Positions 18,386 through 26,748 of a stretch of DNA of 36,126 bases are shown piece by piece. Source of the DNA: Planctomycetota bacterium (lineage in GTDB: Bacteria > Planctomycetota > Uabimicrobiia > Uabimicrobiales > JABWCH01). The first letter of the stretch is position 1; the number at the start of each line of letters is the position of its first letter. The stretch lies in contig JAGVGO010000118.1 in assembly GCA_020057085.1 (NCBI GenBank), positions 1 through 36,126 of the forward strand, written 5' to 3'. A program made the translations under genes and the position numbers. The notes under the pieces were generated by a model that was not told where the DNA came from, did no database searches, and saw only the letters and a list, made by a program, of their open reading frames with translations.

Positions 18386-19111
18386 ATGAGTACGCCGGAC
18401 AAAGAGAAGCCAAAAGGGGTAAAGAGACCTTTTGATTTTTTCACTATTTGGGCTCACGACTTAAATACTCCTCTCAATGCCGTGGAGTCGTATCTCAATC
18501 TACTGAGCAATCGCATTCTGGGAGATGAAATAGCTCCCTACATTCCTCTGGTAGAAAAATGTATTGGACGCATAAACGAGGCGCGCGAGATTGTCAAAGA
18601 TGCCGCAGATCTGGGACGCATCAGAGCACCTGAGACGCAGCGACAGTTGACGACCGTGGCGGTGTTTCCTCTTGTGGAGGGCGTGATCACCAGCTTCACC
18701 AAGGAAGCGAGTGAAAGGAATATCTCGTTATCTCTTGGCGGAGATGAACGACTCAGTATGGCCGCCGTAGCAGCCGAAATGAAACTCATGTTACGGCATC
18801 TCATCTCCAACGCCATCAAGTATAACAAAGACAAAGGTACAGTTACGGTAACTATCGCTAAACGGCAAGAGAAAATTTGCAAAATTTGCATTGAGGTGGC
18901 TGACACCGGCATTGGTATGTCACCTGAAGAGCAGCGTAAAATTTTCCAGGAATTTGTCCGGATCAAGAATCGTAAGACCACGGGCATACCTGGCAGCGGT
19001 CTGGGGCTGGCCATCGTCAAACGGCTGGCCGATTTATACGGCGGCGAGATTTCCGTGGTCAGCAGCCCGGATCGTGGCAGTAGATTTTCTCTCCATCTTC
19101 CACTCGCCTAG
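18386..19111 (+). CDS. Soluble histidine kinase (HisKA + HATPase_c)
   Basis: H-box IWAHDLNTPLNAVESYL; HLISNAIKYNKDKG; DTGIGMSPEEQRKIFQEF; GSGLGLAIVKRLADLYGG. Confidence 0.88.
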   Translation: MSTPDKEKPKGVKRPFDFFTIWAHDLNTPLNAVESYLNLLSNRILGDEIAPYIPLVEKCIGRINEAREIVKDAADLGRIRAPETQRQLTTVAVFPLVEGVITSFTKEASERNISLSLGGDERLSMAAVAAEMKLMLRHLISNAIKYNKDKGTVTVTIAKRQEKICKICIEVADTGIGMSPEEQRKIFQEFVRIKNRKTTGIPGSGLGLAIVKRLADLYGGEISVVSSPDRGSRFSLHLPLA

Positions 19112-19131
19112 ACTGAGACTGAGGATATATT

Positions 19132-19821
19132 ATGCCCGACAAACCTCCTGCCGCACCAGGCTTGGTGCTGTCACGTTCGCAACTGATCTTCAACCTGCTC
19201 TATTCCCTGGTGCCGTTGATCGGTTTTTGGCTGGTAGAAAAATACTGGGGACTGGAGGCGGGCATCGTCGTCGCCATCGTACTTGGTATCGGTGAGGTAG
19301 CATGGGTGTACTGGCGTGAACGGCGCTGGGAACCTTTTTCTCTGTGGAGTGCCGTGCTGGTTATCGTTATGGGAATCGTCAGTTGGCAACTGGAAAGCGG
19401 CAAAATATTACTGCTCAAACCTGCTATCATCGAGGCCGTGTTTGCCTCGGTGTTTATCGTTTCTTCCATTGCCAAGAAGCCGTTCATGCTGCTCATGGCG
19501 CAAAAACAGTTCGGCAAGGTTGAGTTCAATTCTATGCAGCTACGTTATTTCAACGGTGTCAACTGGCGCATCGGGCTTTTGTTCCTGCTGCATACGATGA
19601 TGACCGTGTATGCCGCGCTATGGTTGTCGAGCGATGCCTGGTTCTTTGCCAAAGGTGTGCTGTTTTACATTTTGCTGGCGCTCTTTTTCTTGGGCGAATT
19701 TGTCTATGCACGTTTTATCGTGAGACCCAGGATGCAGCGTGAGATAGAAAATCAACGGGCGTTTCTCACTTACCAGCGTGAGCTGATCGAGCGCATGCGC
19801 AGGGGCGAGCACAAAAATTAG
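19132..19821 (+). CDS. YciB/IspA-like septation family membrane protein
   Basis: 229 aa, multi-TM: NLLYSLVPLIGFWLVEKYWGLEAGIVVAIVLGIGEV..., EAVFASVFIVSSIAKKPFMLLMAQKQFG. Confidence 0.6.
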   Translation: MPDKPPAAPGLVLSRSQLIFNLLYSLVPLIGFWLVEKYWGLEAGIVVAIVLGIGEVAWVYWRERRWEPFSLWSAVLVIVMGIVSWQLESGKILLLKPAIIEAVFASVFIVSSIAKKPFMLLMAQKQFGKVEFNSMQLRYFNGVNWRIGLLFLLHTMMTVYAALWLSSDAWFFAKGVLFYILLALFFLGEFVYARFIVRPRMQREIENQRAFLTYQRELIERMRRGEHKN

Positions 19822-21851
19822 CTCTTGTTCGGTTTCGCCAGCAACTGCTTCAACTTTAGCAACAGCTCGCCGACGGTGTAGGGTTTTGCCAGAAAGTGAA
19901 ACCCTTGTTGCTGGAATGTCTCTATGAACGAGGGCTGTTCAGAGTAGCCGCTCGCCAGCAGGATGCGCAGGTCTCTTTGCTTTGCAAGCAAAGATGTGGC
20001 CAGTTGCAGGCCATTTTGATCGGGGAGCACCACATCACTGAACAACACCTCGAAATGGTTTTGCTCGCACGCGAACGCGGCGAACGCTTCCTGGGCGTTC
20101 GCGGTGGCATACACGTTATACCCATGTTTGCTCAACATCTTGCTGGCAAACAACCGCAATTTTTCCTCGTCTTCCACCAGTAAAATGTGTTCACCGTTGC
20201 CACGGGAGGCTTGGAAAGCGGCTGTGTCTTTCTTCTTCTGTTCGGGTCGTTCGGCGACGTGCGGCAAATAGATTTTGAACTCCGCGCCGTGCCCCGGTTC
20301 GCTGTCAACATGAATCCAGCCATTGTGCTGCTCTACAATGCCGTAAACCACAGATAAGCCAAGCCCGGTACCTCGATCTTTTTCCTTGGTGGTGAAAAAC
20401 GGCTCGAACAGATGTTGCATGACTTCCTTGCTCATACCTGTTCCGGTGTCGGTTACCGACAGGCAAACAAATATGCCGGGCCGACCCAACAGCATCGGTT
20501 TGACGTCTTCCGTCGTCAGTGTCAGGCTGCGCGTCGCCAGCCATATCTTACCACCTCCGGGCATAGCATCGCGCGCATTGACAATCAGATTCATGACGAC
20601 CTGTTCGATCTGGCTGGAGTCTGCGTTGACGGTAGCCGGTTCGGTCTCGAACACCGTGGTAAGTTCGATATCTTCGCTGATGAGCCGGCGCAGCAGGCTT
20701 TGCATATTGCTCAACAGTTCATTGAGGTCTAAAATTCGGGGCTGGTGCTGTTGTTTCCGGCTAAAAGCGAGTAACTGGCGCGTCAGCGCGGCCGCCTGTT
20801 GGCCGATTTTCTTGATTTCCGCTATGTCCGGCCGCAATTCATGATTTTCGCTAAGCCCATCCAGCAACAGGTCGCTATAGCCGATGATAGCGGTGAGTAA
20901 ATTGTTGAAGTCGTGCGCTACACCCCCGGCAAGTAGCCCCACGGCGTCCATTTTTTGCGCTTGCAAGAGTTGTGCCTGTATCTTTTCTTTTTCTTCCTCG
21001 CTCTTTTTTCGCTCGCTGATATCGGCGATATAGCCTTCGAGAGCCACCAACTCACCTTGCGGCGAGAAGACGCCCTGGCCTTGTTCCCACACCCACTTCA
21101 TGTGATTTTGCGCATCGTAAATACGGTAGGTCAGCTCGAATGGGACACCTTGGGTCACCGCCTTCTGTACATCGCCCCATACTTTTGCCCGATCTGCAGG
21201 ATGTATCAGTTGACCGTACGAGACGCTGCGAGCGTTAATCAATGCTTCTGCATCGTAGCCGGTCAGTGCTTTGCAACCATGACTGACAAATTCCAAGGTC
21301 CAGTCTTGGTCGTTATGGCAACGGTACACCATGCCCGGCAGATTGCTCATCAAGGTAAGCAAGGTACGCTGTGTCTCACGCAACTCGCGTTCCGTGCGTT
21401 TCAATGTTGTGATATCGGTGACTATGCCCAGTATGGAGATGTCGCCTTCGTAGGTGATGAGTTCGGTGGAGATGATAGTCTCGATTTTTTGTTGCAATTT
21501 GGTAACGACAGCACATTCATAAGAAGGAGAGCAGATGCCGCGCATGTGCTTGTAAAAATTTTTAACGACGAGATCGCGCGATTCAGTGGCGATCAACGTA
21601 AGAAAATCGAATTGATCGGCGTAAAATTCGGCACGGCTATATCCCATCACTGTTTCACATTGGCGGTTGGCATATATGATGCGGCCACGCTGGTTAATGA
21701 AAATCATGTTGGGTGATTGCTCGGCCAAGGCCTGAAACTTATCCTCAGCTTTGGCCAGTTCCAGTTGTAATCGTCGAATTTCCAGCACCAGTTCTTCCCT
21801 GCTTTTTCCTACCTTTTCCATTTTTCCCTCCATTTCGCCGGCGACGGTCAT
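19818..21851 (-). CDS. PAS-PAS hybrid sensor histidine kinase with C-terminal receiver domain
   Basis: PAS regions; H-box GGVAHDFNNLLTAIIGYSD; GTGLGLSVVYGIVEQHNGWI; receiver HILLVEDEEKLRLFA...VLFSDVVLPDQNG...LAKPYTVGELL. Confidence 0.93.
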   Translation of the reverse strand: MTVAGEMEGKMEKVGKSREELVLEIRRLQLELAKAEDKFQALAEQSPNMIFINQRGRIIYANRQCETVMGYSRAEFYADQFDFLTLIATESRDLVVKNFYKHMRGICSPSYECAVVTKLQQKIETIISTELITYEGDISILGIVTDITTLKRTERELRETQRTLLTLMSNLPGMVYRCHNDQDWTLEFVSHGCKALTGYDAEALINARSVSYGQLIHPADRAKVWGDVQKAVTQGVPFELTYRIYDAQNHMKWVWEQGQGVFSPQGELVALEGYIADISERKKSEEEKEKIQAQLLQAQKMDAVGLLAGGVAHDFNNLLTAIIGYSDLLLDGLSENHELRPDIAEIKKIGQQAAALTRQLLAFSRKQQHQPRILDLNELLSNMQSLLRRLISEDIELTTVFETEPATVNADSSQIEQVVMNLIVNARDAMPGGGKIWLATRSLTLTTEDVKPMLLGRPGIFVCLSVTDTGTGMSKEVMQHLFEPFFTTKEKDRGTGLGLSVVYGIVEQHNGWIHVDSEPGHGAEFKIYLPHVAERPEQKKKDTAAFQASRGNGEHILLVEDEEKLRLFASKMLSKHGYNVYATANAQEAFAAFACEQNHFEVLFSDVVLPDQNGLQLATSLLAKQRDLRILLASGYSEQPSFIETFQQQGFHFLAKPYTVGELLLKLKQLLAKPNKS

Positions 21852-24800
21852 TCGTCTACCTCTTTTATCAGACGGAATCCGGTCTGGCTTTCGCTGCGCC
21901 CGGCAGAGAATTTTTCGCGATGTACAATGGTACAGTGAGAAGAAAGACTGTAAAACCCGCCGCCCATTTTTACCTGCCCCAGTTCCATGAGTTTTTCCGC
22001 CCCCGGCAGTACTTTGCCCATTTGCTCAGGAGTGGGCCAATCGCTACAGATTTCGGCGACATTGCCCGCCATATCGCAGCAGCCGTATGGCGAATCCCAC
22101 GGCGAAAAGTCGCCCACCCGCGCCGTGTACATATAACCATCGCTGCCCTGGCCGATAAAACTGTCATCGGCGCAGTAATTGCAACGATATACTTTGCCGT
22201 TCAGCCCCATCGCATTTGGTAATTCGTTGCCCCATGGATAAATGCGCAGCGGCAGCGGATTATCGTTGAGCGGCACGACCAATTGTCGCCGTTGCCAGTC
22301 AGGGACTTTCAGCCCGCCACGTGCAGCCTTGCTCCATTCGGCCACGGTAGGGAGGCGTTTGCCACACCACTTGGCATAAGACATGGTATATTCCAGCGAC
22401 ACATAGGCAACAGGATGTGACGGCTTTACTCCCCATGTCGGATACTGCGGCATGGGATGGCCGGTTTCTTTGCAAAATTTTTCATATTGCTGCCAGGTCA
22501 CTTCAAATTTGTCTATGTAGAAAGCGGGCAAATGCATTTGTCGCGCATTTTTTTCCGTTCCCAGCCAAAATTCGCCTGCCGGTACATACACCATTACGGC
22601 ACCGTCGTTTGCGCACAAGTATTCACCGGCTTTGGCACTCTTCGGTAGCCCTTTGCTCAATATTTCCCCGTACCAGCCACGGGAAGGCAGATAGACAATG
22701 AATTCATATTTCACTTCATTACCACTCGTGTCTTTGGCCAAAATAGCAAGCATTTGCTCACCTTCTGTCAGCGTGACAGTGGTGGCAAACGACGTGAGTT
22801 TCTCTTGCACCATGACAGGAATGCGTTCTTTATTTACCCACACCGTTTCTACTTTTTGGTCATCAACGATTTCACCTTTGACGGTAAGGTGTTGTTTATT
22901 GCATGTATAACGCTGGCCGGCCAATATTCCCGATGGTTCACTCAAGGTGATTACGGGCGCAGTGGTATCCGCTATATCGCGCCACAGCACATGCTCATAA
23001 ACTGTTTGCTGGCCACTTACCGTGATGGCGAATTTTAACTGATTGAGCCCTGGTTTCAAGATGAGATCGCTGGTGAACGCCCATAAGTTTTCACTACTGG
23101 CGTGGAAAGGCAAAATCTTGCCATTCAGCTGCACCTGTTCGAGCTTGCCGCATTCTATCAGTGCCTTTAACGCAATTTTTTCCTGGGTCAAATGTGCGCC
23201 GTTCTGCGGCCAGATATCACGGATTTGGATGTAGCTGACCATAGGTTTGTTCACAGGCAGATTCTTGTGCGGAAGAAACTCTGTATGCCGCCACCAGAAC
23301 ATTGCCAGCCAACCGACCAACAGACAGACAGCGACGAGGGCCGTAGCCAATAGCGGCCGTGTTATATATCTGAAAAAATTTTTTTTGCTATTTTGCGGAT
23401 ATTGGCCCTGTTGTACGCGCCATATATCTTCTAAAATTTCGTCTTTGCCCTGACAGCGACGTTCCGGATCTTTGGCCAACATTTTGCGAAGTAAGAGCCG
23501 TGTACCCTGGCTCACCCGTGCGCCAAATTTTTCCAGGCGAGGCGGACGCTGTGTCAGATGCTCTTGCGCCAATGCGTATTTGGTGCCGGAAAGAAACGGC
23601 AGCTGGCCGGTGAGCATCAGGAAAAATGTCACACCAAGAGAGTAGACGTCGGTACGAAAGTCGAGCTGTCTCTCCGGCTGGAATTGCTCAGGGGACATGT
23701 ACTGCGGCGTGCCCATGACACGCCATTCCTCGGTCAGTTGCAAGGGAGATTCCAGTGCTTTGGCCAGCCCGAGATCGCATATCTTGAATACTTCACCGTT
23801 TGACAGAATGTTGTCTGGGGTGATGTTGCGGTGTACGATATTTTGCTTCCAGGCATAGGTAAGGGCTTCCGTAATCTGGTAAAGGATTTCGAGCGCGCGC
23901 GTCTCTTCCATGCGTCCTACTTTAGCGACGATCTGTGACAGAGAAAGGCCCGCTACATGTTCCATTGCCAGATAGTAGATGCCATGTATGCTGCCGAAAT
24001 CAATGGCCTTGACGATATTCGGGTGATTCAGCCGTTTGGCGGCTTCCGCTTCGCGCATAAAACGTACGATATTGTCGGAAGCACTGGAAATACTGGGGGC
24101 AAATACTTTGAGAGCCACGGTGGTATTGCTGCTGGCATGGCGTGCCAGGAAGAGAAGTGCCTGTTCTTTTTCTGCCAGCATATTGACGATTTCGTAGCCG
24201 GGAATGAGCGAGTTGCCGTCCTTATCGCGAAACAGTTTGAGGTTCTGCATGTCAGCCGCTCGCACATAGCCTCTGGCAACAATGATGTCCGACAGACTTT
24301 TGCACTGTCCATGCAATTGGTACTCCACCTGGGTAGCCATGCAGGCAGAAAACTGATCCATGTCCATGAACGAGAAAGAGAGCAAAAGATGTTGCAGAAT
24401 CACATCGGCGATCTTAGTTTTGGGCGCATGTGTAAGAGGCCGTTCATGGCGTAGTGCGACAGGGGTAGTGGGCGGTGTTGGCACTTTTTTTTCAACGGGT
24501 AAAGAAATGGCTACCGGTGCAGACCGCAGTTCTGCTTTGTGGAAAAATTTCATGGGTTTTTTGCTCTGTGGCAATACGCTCGGTTGCTGAAATGAGTCTT
24601 CAAAAGTTTCCTCATCGAAGCTGCTGGCTATTTCCTGCTGGCGCGTCGCCCCATGTGATGGAAGTATCGCCGTTTCCAGGCTGGTGGAGTTTTGCGGTAA
24701 ACGGATGGGTGATGGGATAGTTTTGCGTGGATGAGCGATTTTGATGAGTGAACGCAAATAGTGCACAAATTCCTCAGGCGAACTGCACCGTTTTTGCGGA

Positions 24801-25738
24801 TCTTTATTGAGCATGCGCATGATCAGTTCATCGAACGCGGTGGTTACTGCTACGTGGCGGCTCGGTGGCAGCGGCTCTTTGTTGATATGTGCATTGCAGA
24901 AGCCGATTATCGTCTTTTCGTCGAACAACAGTTTGCCGGTGGTAATAAAATACAACGTGGCACCGAGCGAATAGATATCGGAGCGATAATCGAGGTGCAT
25001 GGCACCGGTAACTTGTTCCGGTGAAATATAATAGGGGCTACCGACAATGGTGCCCGACATGGTGATAGTGACGTTGGCATCAGCCAGCTTGGCCAACCCG
25101 AAATCGCAAATCTTGAGCGAACCGTTGGGCGTGAGGATGATGTTTTCCGGTTTGATGTCGCGGTGAGTAAGCCCTTTGCCCCAGGCATAACACAAGGCAT
25201 TGGTGATGACGACCGCGACCGAGAGCGCGTCCTCCTCTTTCATGCAGCCGAATTTATGGGCGTAAGTGGCCAGATTGTCGCCGTTCACATATTCCATGGC
25301 GAGGTAATACAAATCATCTGCCCTGCCGGAATCAAGGCCTTTGACAATGTTGGCATGGTCGAGCTTTTTGCCGATTTCAATTTCCCGCAAAAAACGGTTG
25401 AGGACAAGCGCATTATCTGTATTCTCAGGGTTGAGAATTTTGATCGCCACATCTTTGCCCAGTTTTTCCGAAAACGCCTTGTAGACGATGCCAAGGCCTC
25501 CGGAACCCAGGATTTCCTTCATGTAATAGCCGGGAATCATGCCTTCCAGATGGATCAATTGTTTGGCCGTTTTTTCGTCTATAAAATCATGTTCCAACAT
25601 GAGCTGCGACAGGGTTTTTTCCATCCCTTTCTCACGTAAACGGCCTTGCTCCTCGACGCACAACTGGAGTTGTGCGCGAGTGATCTTCTGGCTGTTGAGT
25701 GCGTACCTGCCCCAAATGACCTCGGTTGCGGGATCCAT
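21848..25738 (-). CDS. Tandem Ser/Thr protein kinase (first active-looking, second degenerate), TM, Ig-like segment, C-terminal FGE-sulfatase/SUMF1-like domain
   Basis: Kinase 1: GSGGLGIVYKA, VAIKIL, THRDIKPENI, CDFGLAKL. Kinase 2: no GxGxxG, VALKVF, VHRNITPDNI, CDLGLAKA. TM LLATALVAVCLLVGWLAMFWW. FGE-like: MVYVPAGEFWLGTEKN...DMAGNVAEICSDW...GGGFYS...TGFRLIKE. Confidence 0.92.
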   Translation of the reverse strand: MDPATEVIWGRYALNSQKITRAQLQLCVEEQGRLREKGMEKTLSQLMLEHDFIDEKTAKQLIHLEGMIPGYYMKEILGSGGLGIVYKAFSEKLGKDVAIKILNPENTDNALVLNRFLREIEIGKKLDHANIVKGLDSGRADDLYYLAMEYVNGDNLATYAHKFGCMKEEDALSVAVVITNALCYAWGKGLTHRDIKPENIILTPNGSLKICDFGLAKLADANVTITMSGTIVGSPYYISPEQVTGAMHLDYRSDIYSLGATLYFITTGKLLFDEKTIIGFCNAHINKEPLPPSRHVAVTTAFDELIMRMLNKDPQKRCSSPEEFVHYLRSLIKIAHPRKTIPSPIRLPQNSTSLETAILPSHGATRQQEIASSFDEETFEDSFQQPSVLPQSKKPMKFFHKAELRSAPVAISLPVEKKVPTPPTTPVALRHERPLTHAPKTKIADVILQHLLLSFSFMDMDQFSACMATQVEYQLHGQCKSLSDIIVARGYVRAADMQNLKLFRDKDGNSLIPGYEIVNMLAEKEQALLFLARHASSNTTVALKVFAPSISSASDNIVRFMREAEAAKRLNHPNIVKAIDFGSIHGIYYLAMEHVAGLSLSQIVAKVGRMEETRALEILYQITEALTYAWKQNIVHRNITPDNILSNGEVFKICDLGLAKALESPLQLTEEWRVMGTPQYMSPEQFQPERQLDFRTDVYSLGVTFFLMLTGQLPFLSGTKYALAQEHLTQRPPRLEKFGARVSQGTRLLLRKMLAKDPERRCQGKDEILEDIWRVQQGQYPQNSKKNFFRYITRPLLATALVAVCLLVGWLAMFWWRHTEFLPHKNLPVNKPMVSYIQIRDIWPQNGAHLTQEKIALKALIECGKLEQVQLNGKILPFHASSENLWAFTSDLILKPGLNQLKFAITVSGQQTVYEHVLWRDIADTTAPVITLSEPSGILAGQRYTCNKQHLTVKGEIVDDQKVETVWVNKERIPVMVQEKLTSFATTVTLTEGEQMLAILAKDTSGNEVKYEFIVYLPSRGWYGEILSKGLPKSAKAGEYLCANDGAVMVYVPAGEFWLGTEKNARQMHLPAFYIDKFEVTWQQYEKFCKETGHPMPQYPTWGVKPSHPVAYVSLEYTMSYAKWCGKRLPTVAEWSKAARGGLKVPDWQRRQLVVPLNDNPLPLRIYPWGNELPNAMGLNGKVYRCNYCADDSFIGQGSDGYMYTARVGDFSPWDSPYGCCDMAGNVAEICSDWPTPEQMGKVLPGAEKLMELGQVKMGGGFYSLSSHCTIVHREKFSAGRSESQTGFRLIKEVDE

Positions 25739-25751
25739 AGTGTGTTCGCTT

Positions 25752-26246
25752 TTACTGCTGTTGATAGAAACAAACGATATCCGGCTGTAACGTCATTAAC
25801 TGCGAGGCGGCCTGTTGATTGACGACGACGAAATCAAGATAGCCGGATGGCTGTTTGATCTCGACGATAGCAGCGTCGCCATGCTCCAGTTTTTCGCTGA
25901 AGGCATCTTGTATGGAAAGGAAGTAAATCTTGCGTGAGCGCGACACAAAATAAAATTTGCGGTTGCCGAATACGCCTTGTTGGATTCTGCCCTGGCGTAC
26001 GATGTCTTCGACGCGTGCCTGTTTTTCCTTGACGGCACGCTCTTCATTATCCACCTTGGCCTGTTGCTGATCACGCTGTCTTTTCGCTTTTTGTTGTTCC
26101 TCTACGGCCTGCTGTTGTTGCTGTTTCTTTTCTTGCGCCCCTTCCCGTCCGATTTTTTTGTGTTCTACACGTTCCTGATGCTCAAGCTGCTTGAGCTGTT
26201 TTTTGTTGATTAGATTGGCTTTCAACAGTTCGTCTTTGAGCGACAT
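25752..26246 (-). CDS. DUF2058 (YaiL-like) family protein
   Basis: MSLKDELLKANLINKKQLKQLEHQERVEHKKI...IVRQGRIQQGVFGNRKFYFVSRSRKIYFLSI...: DUF2058-type basic coiled coil; ends 13 nt before the kinase gene start. Confidence 0.75.
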   Translation of the reverse strand: MSLKDELLKANLINKKQLKQLEHQERVEHKKIGREGAQEKKQQQQQAVEEQQKAKRQRDQQQAKVDNEERAVKEKQARVEDIVRQGRIQQGVFGNRKFYFVSRSRKIYFLSIQDAFSEKLEHGDAAIVEIKQPSGYLDFVVVNQQAASQLMTLQPDIVCFYQQQ

Positions 26247-26332
26247 GACAGTCTTCTCCTTACCCTTATTGGATACGCCCTTTGCCTCCTGGTATTTTGA
26301 CAAAATTTAGTTTAGATTGCAACAATCTTCTA

Positions 26333-26708
26333 TGAAACATGAAATTTTGCGCGCGATTTTCACGCGACCATTCGCTCGTGCAAAGTCTCTTCCGCGACGA
26401 TGCGAACAACGAACGTTTGCACATGGAGTGGCCGTTGTGTCCTGGCACACCAGGACACGGTGCGTGCAATTTGCTTGCGCTACATGCGCTCGTCGCTGCA
26501 GAGACTTTGCACTTCGCTCTTGGCCACACGATGCCCCACAAGGGGAGCGTGATAGCAAGCCCTGAAGCACAGCGATGAACGTCGAGAAACGACTGGACGC
26601 ACCGACGCGTGCGAACTTGTCAATGCAAGCAATCGTTCAGCAGATCGCCGGCCTGTGCCGCATTGCGGAAGGGCTGCTATCACGCGACCCGTCGAACCGC
26701 ATGTTTCA
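26333..26708. repeat. ~376-bp intergenic element with nested hairpins and 9-bp terminal inverted repeats
   Basis: TGAAACATG (26333-26341)/CATGTTTCA (26700-26708); GTGCAAAGTCTCT (26378-26390)/AGAGACTTTGCAC (26500-26512); GTGTCCTGG-caca-CCAGGACAC (26437-26458); GCGTGATAGCAAGCCCT (26547-26563)/AGGGCTGCTATCACGC (26670-26685). Confidence 0.75.
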
Positions 26709-26748
26709 TCTTGAAAAAATTGGCGCCCCGCCAAACGGGAACCTTTTG

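Noticed and set aside
20955-21716. 253-aa plus-strand ORF antisense to the hybrid histidine kinase
   Set aside because: Opposite strand carries PAS/HisKA motifs; the antisense product has no recognisable features.
26317-26734. Overlapping small ORFs on both strands at 26.3-26.7 kb
   Set aside because: All run through the nested-hairpin element; overlaps on both strands and Arg/Cys-rich products suggest non-coding repeat DNA.
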